Shown here: one piece after another, positions 25,960 to 33,470 of the stretch
Position numbering within the stretch: the stretch's first letter is position 1
Layout of the letters: each line of letters opens with the position of its first letter
From: SIG454 sp045646365
GTDB taxonomy: Bacteria; Bacillota; Clostridia; Monoglobales; Monoglobaceae
NCBI GenBank assembly: GCA_045646365.1
Contig: JAZRKP010000054.1
Coordinates: 1-51,904, forward strand
Reading direction: 5' to 3'
Length of the DNA stretch: 51,904 nucleotides
The notes under the pieces: generated by a model
The model's input: only the letters and a program-made list of their open reading frames with translations
What the model was told of the DNA's origin: nothing
Database searches by the model: none
Translations under genes and position numbers: made by a program

Positions 25960-26685
25960 ATGAAAATTTTAATTATCCGTCACGCAGAACCGGACTATTC
26001 GATTGACTCATTGACAGAAAAAGGATGGAGAGAAGCGGAATATCTTTCTGAAAAATTGGCAAAGCTTGATATAAAGGATATATATGTGTCCCCGCTTGGC
26101 AGAGCAAAGGATACAGCGTCTTTGACACTTAAAAAGATTGATAAAACTGCGACAGAGTGTGACTGGCTCAGAGAGTTTCCAACATCTGTAACGAAGCCGA
26201 ACCGTGAGAACAGTGTCGCATGGGACTGGATTCCTGCGGATTGGACAGGTATTGACGATTTTTATGATATTTCAAAATGGACAAAAATTGAATGTTTTGA
26301 AAAGTCAACTATTGAAGAAGATTATAAAAAAGTTGCAAACGGAATCGATGAAATTTTAAAAAAACACGGATATGTAAGAAATGGACGAATATATGACGCT
26401 GTTAATGCGAATAATGATACTATTGCATTGTTTTGTCATTTTGGCGTTGAATGTGTCATTTTGAGCCATTTATTGAATATTTCACCAATGCAGTTGTGGC
26501 ATGGATTTTGTGCACTTCCGTCATCGGTCACAACAGTTGTAACAGAGGAAAGAAGAAAAGGTATCGCCTGTTTCAGAACTTGCGGTTTTGGGGATTTATC
26601 TCATTTATATGCGAAGGGAGAAGAACCATCATTTGCTGCCCGTTTTAGCGAATGCTACGATAATGAAAATGAGCGTCTTGACTAA
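25960..26685 (+). CDS. Histidine phosphatase family protein
   Basis: This 241-residue phosphoglycerate-mutase-fold enzyme has the RHAEPDYS motif with Arg7 and catalytic His8, YVSPLGRAKDTA with the second arginine, and a C-terminal histidine in LFCHFGVECV. The family includes phosphatases for sugar phosphates and cobalamin or nucleotide intermediates. I use ATG 25960 because GGAGA at 25949-25953 has proper spacing; ATG 25945 precedes that site. It follows putP and precedes the tRNA promoter. The substrate is unknown. Confidence 0.83.
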   Translation: MKILIIRHAEPDYSIDSLTEKGWREAEYLSEKLAKLDIKDIYVSPLGRAKDTASLTLKKIDKTATECDWLREFPTSVTKPNRENSVAWDWIPADWTGIDDFYDISKWTKIECFEKSTIEEDYKKVANGIDEILKKHGYVRNGRIYDAVNANNDTIALFCHFGVECVILSHLLNISPMQLWHGFCALPSSVTTVVTEERRKGIACFRTCGFGDLSHLYAKGEEPSFAARFSECYDNENERLD

Positions 26686-26729
26686 ATTTAAAAAAATTGA
26701 AAATATTTGAAAAAATTTAAAAAAAAGAC

Positions 26730-26758
26730 TTGACAAATGGTAAAATAAGTAGTATACT
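26730..26758 (+). promoter_or_regulatory. Promoter for tRNA-Leu/tRNA-Gln
   Basis: TTGACA (26730-26735, perfect) and TATACT (26753-26758) with 17-base spacing lie about 33 bases before tRNA-Leu. Confidence 0.82.
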
Positions 26759-26790
26759 ATAAAAGCTGACTCGGTCAGACAAGTGAATAT

Positions 26791-26875
26791 GCGAGCATGC
26801 TGGAATAGGCAGACAGGCACGTTTGAGGGGCGTGTGTCAACCGACGTGTGGGTTCAAGTCCCACTGCTCGCACCA
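26791..26875 (+). tRNA. tRNA-Leu (anticodon GAG)
   Basis: An 85-base class II tRNA. Acceptor GCGAGCA pairs with TGCTCGC, followed by A and encoded CCA. Anticodon stem CACGT/GCGTG encloses TTGAGGG, giving GAG. A long variable arm follows and the T-loop is TTCAAGT. Confidence 0.93.
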
Positions 26876-26924
26876 AATTTCCTTTATCGTTTCCGAGAGA
26901 GGATTCGGGAAAGGATTTTTATAT

Positions 26925-26998
26925 TGCCGGATTGTGTAAAGGTAGCACGACAGACTCTGACTCTGTTTGTCTGGGTTCGAATCCTAGTCCGGCAGCCA
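26925..26998 (+). tRNA. tRNA-Gln (anticodon CTG)
   Basis: A 74-base cloverleaf. Acceptor TGCCGGA pairs with TCCGGCA, followed by G and encoded CCA; the T1-A72 pair is usual for tRNA-Gln. Anticodon stem ACAGA/TCTGT encloses CTCTGAC, giving CTG. The T-loop is TTCGAAT. Confidence 0.93.
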
Positions 26999-27004
26999 AA
27001 GGAA

Positions 27005-27043
27005 GCGAACAATTTAGATGTCATCTAAATTGTTCGCTTTTTT
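27005..27043 (+). terminator. Terminator of the tRNA-Leu/Gln transcript
   Basis: A perfect 15-bp stem, GCGAACAATTTAGAT (27005-27019) with ATCTAAATTGTTCGC (27023-27037), is followed by six T. Confidence 0.93.
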
Positions 27044-27355
27044 CAATGGGTTGAGGGCTTTTTGCAAAAATCAATTTTGAAACAAAAGGGTAGATGCCAA
27101 GCGGTTTTGAACCAGACTTGAACCGGAGAAAACAGGAAAAATATTATAAAATATTTGGTGTAAACAGGTTCTTTCATATGATGGATAGAACCATATCACA
27201 ATTTAATAACGATAAACAAAGACGATATTTTCAAAAGATGAGATTATCGTTTTTTGCGTTTAATATTGTATTTCGTCTGTTTTTTTATAGAAAAGGTTCT
27301 TGTTTTAACGATTAAAGGTGATATAATTATAATAAATGATGTAGGTGGTGATTAA
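27044..27355 (+). other. Gene-free spacer upstream of the kinase-AraC fusion
   Basis: No supported gene is present. The sequence holds an inverted repeat GGTTCT/AGAACC (27167-27172 and 27187-27192), a pair AACGATAA/TTATCGTT followed by T's near 27208-27256, and a promoter-like TTGTTT (27300-27305) with TATAAT (27322-27327), 16 bases apart, for the downstream gene. The frame at 27094 lacks a ribosome-binding site. Confidence 0.5.
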
Positions 27356-28588
27356 ATGAAAATTCTAAATTTTGGTTCGTGTAATATTGATTATGTGTAT
27401 TCTCTTGATCACATTGTAGGTATTGGAGAAACGGAAACAACACACAAGCTTGAAACTTTTCCAGGCGGAAAGGGACTGAATCAATCAATAGCAGTTGCAA
27501 AAGCCGGTGTAAAGATATTCCATGCAGGATGTGTTGGATGCGACAGCAATATATTGACAGATATTCTATCTGAAAACGGCGTCGACATTTCCTATCTCAG
27601 CAAAACCTGCGAAAAGACCGGACACGCTATTATTCAGGTCAGCAGCGAAGGCGAAAATTCCATATTTCTTTATCCGGGATCAAATGAAATGATATCGAAA
27701 GATTATATAGACCATGTACTTGAAAATTTCGGCCGGGGTGACATTATTCTTTTACAAAACGAGATAAGTAATGTTGACTACATAGTGGAAAAAGCATATC
27801 AGAAACATATGTGCATTATACTTAATCCGTCGCCATTTAATGAAAAAATTGATAAAATTGACTTTAATAAGCTTACATACATCATATTGAACGAGGTGGA
27901 GGCTAAGGCAATTTCCGGATGCGATTTCCCTGAGGAAAGTTTGACATACATCAAAAATATATATCCGAATCTTAAGGTGATGCTTACCTTAGGCAGTAAC
28001 GGATGCATTTATACAGATAACTCATGCAAATTTCATCAACCGGCATTTAAGGTTGATGCTGTAGATACAACTGCAGCAGGTGATACTTTTACAGGGTATT
28101 TTGTTGCAGAACTTTCAAGAGAGAGTGATTATCAGAAAATATTGAAAATTGCGTCTGCGGCATCTGCTATTTCGGTTACAAGAAAAGGGGCAGCACCGTC
28201 TATTCCTGATAAATGCGAGGTACTGGCTTCGCTTGAGATCCTCAAAGAAAATAAGTCGAACCGCAAATCGGATATTATACATAAACAAATTGATAGTTAT
28301 ATTGAAAAGAATATAAAAACTGCAAATCTTGAGGAATTATCAGAAATGCTGGGTTATTCTACTGTTTATACAGGAAGTTTGGTAAAAGAAGTGACAGGCA
28401 AATCTTTTACAAAAGCAGTTCAGGCGAAAAGATGCAGTATTGCTGCCGAAAAACTCTTAAACACGGATTTATCCGTAGAGAAAATTATAGCAGACTTAGG
28501 ATATGAAAACGAAAGCTTTTTCAGAAAAATATTTAAGGAAAAGTATGGTAAAAATCCATTAGACTACAGAAAAAAAGGAGTTAAATAA
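27356..28588 (+). CDS. PfkB-family carbohydrate kinase fused to an AraC-type DNA-binding domain
   Basis: This 410-residue two-domain protein is unusual. Residues 1 to about 295 are a ribokinase-like PfkB kinase: FGSCNIDYV at the start, FPGGKGLNQS at 35-44 and the catalytic anion hole TTAAGDTFTGYF with Asp243. Residues about 305-410 are a complete AraC domain with two helix-turn-helices (ANLEELSEMLGYSTVYTGSL, then VEKIIADLGYENESFFRKIF). A sugar kinase with its own regulator domain could sense its substrate and control the operon. One base separates it from a nucleoside hydrolase gene, whose product releases ribose, so ribose is the likely substrate. Both domains look intact. The regulatory role is inference. 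Confidence 0.88.
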   Translation: MKILNFGSCNIDYVYSLDHIVGIGETETTHKLETFPGGKGLNQSIAVAKAGVKIFHAGCVGCDSNILTDILSENGVDISYLSKTCEKTGHAIIQVSSEGENSIFLYPGSNEMISKDYIDHVLENFGRGDIILLQNEISNVDYIVEKAYQKHMCIILNPSPFNEKIDKIDFNKLTYIILNEVEAKAISGCDFPEESLTYIKNIYPNLKVMLTLGSNGCIYTDNSCKFHQPAFKVDAVDTTAAGDTFTGYFVAELSRESDYQKILKIASAASAISVTRKGAAPSIPDKCEVLASLEILKENKSNRKSDIIHKQIDSYIEKNIKTANLEELSEMLGYSTVYTGSLVKEVTGKSFTKAVQAKRCSIAAEKLLNTDLSVEKIIADLGYENESFFRKIFKEKYGKNPLDYRKKGVK

Positions 28589-28589
28589 C

Positions 28590-29495
28590 ATGACAAACGA
28601 ACAAAGAAAAAAATTATCAGTACCGCAAGGGAGAGTTGATGTGGTTTTGGACACAGATGCATATAATGAAATTGACGACCAGTTTGCAATTTCTTACTTG
28701 CTTAAGTCAAAAGAAAAGTTAAATACCAAAGCTATATATGCTGCACCTTTTTTAAACAGCAACTCGGAAAGCCCGAAAGACGGTATGGAAAAAAGTTATG
28801 ATGAAATTTTCAAACTTCTTTCGCTCTTAGATGAAAAGGTTGATGTTTTTAAGGGTTCGGAAAAGTATCTTGATAATGAAAATACACCTGTTATATCTCC
28901 TGCGGCACAGGATTTGGCGGAAAGAGTTAAAAATTATTCTCCTCAAAATCCACTGTATGTCGTAGCAATAGGAGCTATAACGAACATTGCTTCTGCAATA
29001 CTTTTAAATCCTGAGGTTGCCAAAAATTCTGTTGTAATTTGGCTGGGCGGTCACGCACTTCATTATCATCATACAAAGGAATTTAATATGTATCACGATG
29101 TTGCTGCTGCAAGAGTTGTAATGCAAAGCGGTGTTCCTTTTGTTCAGCTCCCCTGTATGGGCGTTGTAAGTGCTTTTACAGTTTCCAAGCCTGAGCTTGA
29201 GTTTTGGCTGAAAGGCAAAAATGCTCTTGCTGACTATCTTGCAGAAAATACAATCAAAAAAGCAGATAGCTACGCAGAGGGAACGGCATGGACGAGAACA
29301 ATTTGGGATGTTACGGCTGTTGCATGGCTTTTAAATGACGCGGATAAGTTTATGGAATCACGTATAATTCCTATGCCCATTCCTACATATGATAATTTTT
29401 ATGCGAAAGATTATAATGGGCACCCTATGAGATATGTTTATAATATAAAACGCGACGCCCTGATGACTGATTTGTTTCGGAAATTAACGGAGTAG
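28590..29495 (+). CDS. Nucleoside hydrolase (IUNH family)
   Basis: This 301-residue protein has the calcium-binding aspartate cluster VLDTDAYNEIDDQFA (Asp21, Asp23, Asp29, Asp30) and the second calcium ligand Asp240 in TIWDVTAVAW. Nucleoside hydrolases split ribonucleosides into base and ribose. EIDDQ in place of the common GxDDA occurs in one branch of the family. Its start lies one base after the kinase-AraC stop, with GGAG inside that gene, so the two are co-translated and form a nucleoside-to-ribose-phosphate salvage pair. A terminator follows. Confidence 0.88.
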   Translation: MTNEQRKKLSVPQGRVDVVLDTDAYNEIDDQFAISYLLKSKEKLNTKAIYAAPFLNSNSESPKDGMEKSYDEIFKLLSLLDEKVDVFKGSEKYLDNENTPVISPAAQDLAERVKNYSPQNPLYVVAIGAITNIASAILLNPEVAKNSVVIWLGGHALHYHHTKEFNMYHDVAAARVVMQSGVPFVQLPCMGVVSAFTVSKPELEFWLKGKNALADYLAENTIKKADSYAEGTAWTRTIWDVTAVAWLLNDADKFMESRIIPMPIPTYDNFYAKDYNGHPMRYVYNIKRDALMTDLFRKLTE

Positions 29496-29551
29496 AGATA
29501 GACGATAGACTAAATTGTCAAGCACCTGCATCTAAACTGTTCGGCTCTTCC

Positions 29552-29590
29552 AAAAAAAGACAGATTTCACAATGAAATCTGTCTTTTTTT
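29552..29590 (+). terminator. Terminator after the nucleoside hydrolase
   Basis: AAAAAAAGACAGATTTCA (29552-29569) pairs with TGAAATCTGTCTTTTTTT (29573-29590) around a CAA loop, giving 18 bp including the A/T tracts. Confidence 0.92.
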
Positions 29591-29668
29591 ATCGATATAA
29601 ATTTCAGACGGAATTTGATATATATATATTCAGTGCGATATGTTACTGAAAAAATTTTTCTAAAATAC

Positions 29669-29697
29669 TTGAAAAGTCTTTTGGAAAGTGATATAAT
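29669..29697 (+). promoter_or_regulatory. Promoter of the thiamine operon
   Basis: TTGAAA (29669-29674) and TATAAT (29692-29697) are 17 bases apart, immediately upstream of the TPP riboswitch. Confidence 0.75.
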
Positions 29698-29713
29698 GTT
29701 ATCAAACTTAATA

Positions 29714-29806
29714 AACGGGAGCTTGTATTACAGGCTGAGAGGAAGGTGCGACCTTCGACCGAGAACCTGATTTGGATAATGCCAACGGAGGGATGCCTGA
29801 TACAAA
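29714..29806 (+). promoter_or_regulatory. TPP riboswitch (THI element)
   Basis: The conserved aptamer core is present: GGCTGAGA at 29733-29740, the GAAGGT/ACCTTC hairpin, and ACCTGATTTGGATAATGCCA followed by ACGGAGGGA. AGCTTGT and ACAGGCT form an aptamer stem in front of CTGAGA. TTGTAT-TA-CAGGC can instead pair with GCCTGATACAA (29795-29805), an alternative helix that would hide GGCTGAGA. Thiamine diphosphate binding should favour the downstream terminator and shut off thiM-thiE-thiD. Confidence 0.95.
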
Positions 29807-29832
29807 GTGTTAGGAGAAACAAAGAACTTTTT

Positions 29833-29862
29833 GGAAGTTGCCAGGTCGGTAACTTCCTTTTT
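29833..29862 (+). terminator. Riboswitch-controlled terminator
   Basis: GGAAGTTGCC (29833-29842) pairs with GGTAACTTCC (29848-29857) around AGGTC and is followed by TTTTT. AACTT at 29825-29829 can compete for AAGTT in the 5' strand, a possible antiterminator. Confidence 0.88.
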
Positions 29863-29927
29863 GTTTGGCAAGGTTTGTTATTAAGTTAATAAACAGCCGA
29901 TAATTTGACGGCAGAAAGAGGTAAATT

Positions 29928-30749
29928 ATGTTAGGAAAATGTCTTGAAAATGTGAAGGAAAAAACACCGCTTATTCACAATATCACGAACTATGTTACAG
30001 TTAATGATGTTGCGAATGCCTTGCTTGCTTGTGGCGGAAGTCCCATTATGTCAGATGAACCGGATGATGTTTCGGATATTACATCCATCTGCGGGGGGCT
30101 AAACATCAATATTGGAACACTAAATAAAAGAACCATAGAAGCAATGTTTATTTCCGGTAAAAAATCAAAGGAACTTGGGCATATTGTCCTCCTTGATCCT
30201 GTAGGAGCCGGTGCGAGTAAACTCAGAACAGAAACCGCACTTAAAATTATGGATGAAATCAAGCCAGATGTAATCAGGGGGAATATATCCGAAATTAAAA
30301 CTCTTGCTCTTGGCAGTGGTACAACTAAGGGTGTAGATGCTGATGCGGCGGATATTGTAACAGAAGAAAACCTTGAAACAATGATAGCTTTCGCAAAGAA
30401 ATTTGCTGAAAAAGCCAAGGCGGTTATTGCAATAACCGGTGCTATAGATTTGGTAGCTGATAGCAAAAAATGCTATGTAATTCGAAATGGATCCCCTGTG
30501 ATGAGTCGCATTACAGGAACAGGATGTATGCTTTCGACACTGGCTACTGCTTATGCAGTTGGGAATTGCGATAATATAACTGAGGCTGTTGCGGCAGCCG
30601 TGTGTCTTATGGGACTTGCCGGTGAGATAGGTGTATCGAATATGAAAGATTTTGAAGGAAATTCTAGTCTTAGAAATCACATTATAGATGCAATATATAA
30701 TATGGATGCAGATAAACTGAATGAGGGGGCAAAATATGAGGTGCGTTAA
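29928..30749 (+). CDS. thiM: Hydroxyethylthiazole kinase ThiM
   Basis: This 273-residue kinase opens with LIHNITNYVTVNDVANALLACGGSPIM, the ThiM substrate-binding signature, and has LDPVGAGAS in the middle and the anion hole GTGCMLST near residue 200. It phosphorylates the thiazole alcohol for thiamine salvage. It is the first gene behind the TPP riboswitch. The end overlaps thiE by 14 bases. Confidence 0.95.
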   Translation: MLGKCLENVKEKTPLIHNITNYVTVNDVANALLACGGSPIMSDEPDDVSDITSICGGLNINIGTLNKRTIEAMFISGKKSKELGHIVLLDPVGAGASKLRTETALKIMDEIKPDVIRGNISEIKTLALGSGTTKGVDADAADIVTEENLETMIAFAKKFAEKAKAVIAITGAIDLVADSKKCYVIRNGSPVMSRITGTGCMLSTLATAYAVGNCDNITEAVAAAVCLMGLAGEIGVSNMKDFEGNSSLRNHIIDAIYNMDADKLNEGAKYEVR

Positions 30750-31377
30750 AAAAACATTATTGCTATATGCAGTAACAGACCGTTCATGGCTTAATGGAGA
30801 AACTTTATATGATGAGGTAGAAAAGGCTATTAAAGGCGGTGTTACTTTTGTTCAGCTACGCGAGAAAAAACTTGATGAAGAGAGTTTTATTTATGAAGCG
30901 TTAGAGATACAGAAGCTTTGTAAAAGATATAATGTTCCGTTTGTTGTCAATGATAATGTTGAAATAGCGAGAAAAATAAATGCTGATGGAGTTCATGTTG
31001 GGCAGAGTGATATGGAGGCGGCAAATGTAAGAACTATCATTGGGAGCGATAAAATACTCGGCGTATCAGCTCAGACAGTGGAGCAGGCGGTACTTGCTGA
31101 AAAGCAAGGAGCTGATTATATTGGAGTGGGTGCCGTGTTTCCGACAGATTCTAAGGCAGATGCTGATGATGTAAGCTATGAGACATTAAAAGAAATATGT
31201 GAAACAGTAAGGATTCCAGTCGTAGCCATAGGCGGAATTAGCGAAAGAAATGTTTTGAAACTTAAGGGTAGTGGCATTTCAGGGATAGCGGTAATTAGTG
31301 CTATCTTTGGCGCTGAAAATATTAACTACGCAGCAAAAAGTTTAAAAGAACTGACCCAAAAGGTGGTGTATGAATGA
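30736..31377 (+). CDS. thiE: Thiamine phosphate synthase ThiE
   Basis: This 213-residue TIM barrel has TFVQLREKKLDEE, VVNDNVEIARKINADGVHVGQSD and the phosphate loop AIGGISERN. It couples HMP diphosphate with thiazole phosphate to make thiamine phosphate. I use ATG 30736 (starting MRCVKK) because GAGGGGG at 30723-30729 is well spaced; the in-frame ATG at 30721 precedes that site. Its TGA overlaps the ATG of the next gene. Confidence 0.93.
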   Translation: MRCVKKTLLLYAVTDRSWLNGETLYDEVEKAIKGGVTFVQLREKKLDEESFIYEALEIQKLCKRYNVPFVVNDNVEIARKINADGVHVGQSDMEAANVRTIIGSDKILGVSAQTVEQAVLAEKQGADYIGVGAVFPTDSKADADDVSYETLKEICETVRIPVVAIGGISERNVLKLKGSGISGIAVISAIFGAENINYAAKSLKELTQKVVYE

Positions 31378-32807
31378 TAAAAGGCGCAATTTTTGATTTG
31401 GACGGAACTCTGATTGATTCTATGTTTATCTGGGATACTATCGGTGATGACTATTTGAAATCATTTGGTATAGAACCAAGGGAGAATCTTACCGAGGCTT
31501 TTAAGACCTTTACCCTCGAAGAAGCCGCCGAATATTATCGTAATCATTATGATTTTGAACTTTCTGTCAATGAAATTGTAGAAGGCATAAATAATATGGT
31601 GGCTGAAATATATCGTTCAAAAGTTGTTCTCAAACCTGGAGTTTGTGATTTTTTAAAAAGATTACAGAGATTGGGCGTGAAGATGTGTGTTGCAACTGTT
31701 ACAGACAGACCGATTGCAGAGGCGGTTCTGAAACGATTAAATATTCTTGAGTACTTTTCAGAAATATTTACCTGTGCAGAGGTTGGATATAATAAGGAAA
31801 CCCCCGAAATTTATAGATGTGCTCTAAAACATCTTGAAACCGAAAAGAATGAAACAGTAGTATTTGAAGATGTTCTCCACGCACTCACAACCGCTAAAAA
31901 CGATGGGTTTAAGGTTGCGGCGGTTTATGATGCACACGAACCACAACAGGAACGAATGAAGGAAAATGCGGATTATTACATAGCGGATTTTGGTAGCTTT
32001 TGCTTTCCTGCAAAAATGAAAACTGCACTAACTATTGCAGGAAGTGATTCAAGTGGCGGTGCGGGGATTCAGGCAGATATTAAAACAATGACAATGAATG
32101 GTGTCTATGCAATGAGTGCAATAACGGCACTTACAGCTCAAAATACCCTTGGTGTAAGAGCAATTTTGGATTCAACTCCTGAATTTCTAAAAGACCAACT
32201 TGATGCAGTATTTGAAGATATATTCCCTGATAGCGTAAAAATAGGAATGGTATCATCAAGAGAGCTTATAAATGTAATTGCAGACAGATTAAGGTTTTAC
32301 AACGCCAAAAACATTGTTGTAGATCCGGTAATGGTAGCGACAAGCGGGACAGCTCTTATAAAGACAGATGCAATAAAAACATTGACTGAAAAATTACTGC
32401 CTATTGCAACGCTTGTAACTCCAAATATTCCTGAAGCAGAAATCTTGTCTGATATCAAAATCAGTAGCAAGGATGATATGATAAAAGCGGCAAAGCAGAT
32501 TGCTAAAAGCTATGGATGTAGTGTTTTATTAAAAGGCGGTCACAGTATAAATGATGCAAATGACCTTTTATGTGAAAATGGCAGACTTATATGGTTTAAT
32601 GGCAAAAGAATTAATACTTCTAACACACATGGAACGGGATGTACCTTGTCAAGCGCCATTGCGTCTAATCTTGCTAAAGGTCTCAGCCTTATTGATGCTG
32701 TGGAAAAAGCCAAGGATTACTTATCGGATGCCCTTGCGGCAGGCTTGAATTTAGGCATAGGTTCAGGACCGATAAAACATAATTTTATAATAAACAACAC
32801 AATCTGA
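31374..32807 (+). CDS. thiD: Bifunctional HAD phosphatase - HMP/HMP-P kinase (ThiD) fusion
   Basis: This 477-residue fusion has two complete enzymes. Residues 1 to about 212 are a HAD hydrolase with FDLDGTLIDS (Asp8, Asp10), VATVTDR, Lys in GYNKETPEIY and VFEDVLHAL. Residues 215-477 are ThiD, beginning MKTALTIAGSDSSGGAGIQ and carrying VDPVMVATSG and the anion hole HGTGCTLSSA. ThiD phosphorylates HMP twice to supply ThiE. The HAD part may hydrolyse thiamine phosphate, or act as a housekeeping phosphatase for HMP-P-type intermediates; this is inference. The order thiM-thiE-thiD is a salvage operon, since no thiC or thiG is nearby. Confidence 0.9.
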   Translation: MIKGAIFDLDGTLIDSMFIWDTIGDDYLKSFGIEPRENLTEAFKTFTLEEAAEYYRNHYDFELSVNEIVEGINNMVAEIYRSKVVLKPGVCDFLKRLQRLGVKMCVATVTDRPIAEAVLKRLNILEYFSEIFTCAEVGYNKETPEIYRCALKHLETEKNETVVFEDVLHALTTAKNDGFKVAAVYDAHEPQQERMKENADYYIADFGSFCFPAKMKTALTIAGSDSSGGAGIQADIKTMTMNGVYAMSAITALTAQNTLGVRAILDSTPEFLKDQLDAVFEDIFPDSVKIGMVSSRELINVIADRLRFYNAKNIVVDPVMVATSGTALIKTDAIKTLTEKLLPIATLVTPNIPEAEILSDIKISSKDDMIKAAKQIAKSYGCSVLLKGGHSINDANDLLCENGRLIWFNGKRINTSNTHGTGCTLSSAIASNLAKGLSLIDAVEKAKDYLSDALAAGLNLGIGSGPIKHNFIINNTI

Positions 32808-32884
32808 ACGAATGGGTACTGAAAATTATTTAGAAAGATTAGGATAGTCGCTTTAAGAAAAATTTAGTAGAATATGAATAAAAT

Positions 32885-32928
32885 GAGTCCACCAAAAGGA
32901 AAAATTCCATTTGGTGGACTTGTTTTTT
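32885..32928 (+). terminator. Terminator of the thiamine operon
   Basis: AGTCCACCAAA (32886-32896) pairs with TTTGGTGGACT (32910-32920), followed by TGTTTTTT. The opening GAGTCCACCAAAAGG recurs at 40011-40025 in another terminator. Confidence 0.88.
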
Positions 32929-32954
32929 ATAGCATAAATGTCCTGTAAAGATGT

Positions 32955-33470
32955 TTAGATTTTTAGTTGTGGCATAATTTTCTCCCAGCGTTCCTTGTGG
33001 CTTTCATGGGTATAGATTGGTCGGAATCCCAAACGGTAATAAAGATTTATCGCAGGGATTCTGTCGTCATCTGTTGAAAGGACTACTGTTTTATAGCCTC
33101 TCTCTGCAAGAGAATGAAGTGCCGCAAGGGCGATAAGCTTTCCTGCACCAACTCCACGGCAGTCAGGGTCAACTCCAACCATTCTGAACCATCCCTCGCC
33201 GGGGAAAATGTCCTTTTCAACTGCCGTTGTTGTTGCAATATCTTTTCCATCTTTTGAAAGATAGAGAACGTGTTCTGATTTGTAATCTCCGCCATTTCGG
33301 ATGAAGTCATTAAATGAATAATGCTGACCAAAAGCACGCTCAATAAGCTTTTCCCAGTTTTCTTCCTCACCTTCAATATGCGTGTGAAGAGTTATTCCAT
33401 CAGGCAGATTTAACGGGGGAAGATTTGTTATATCAGGGTGTCTCATAAAAATCTGCGGTAAATTTCCCAT
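32955..33470 (-). CDS. GNAT-family N-acetyltransferase
   Basis: This 171-residue protein has the GNAT acetyl-CoA loop in VGVDPDCRGVGAGKLIAL and the C-terminal INLYYRLGFRPIYTHE strand-helix. The acceptor is unknown. Its ATG overlaps the stop of the Gfo/Idh/MocA gene by one base, so they are co-translated and may act on the same sugar or amine compound. The family call is firm, the role is not. Confidence 0.83.
   Translation of the reverse strand: MGNLPQIFMRHPDITNLPPLNLPDGITLHTHIEGEEENWEKLIERAFGQHYSFNDFIRNGGDYKSEHVLYLSKDGKDIATTTAVEKDIFPGEGWFRMVGVDPDCRGVGAGKLIALAALHSLAERGYKTVVLSTDDDRIPAINLYYRLGFRPIYTHESHKERWEKIMPQLKI

Noticed and set aside
26783..27054. Two open frames across tRNA-Leu and tRNA-Gln
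   Set aside because: They are tRNA sequence read as protein.
27094..27315. 73-codon open frame before the kinase-AraC gene
   Set aside because: No ribosome-binding site is visible; the composition is low-complexity and it overlaps the promoter of the next gene.
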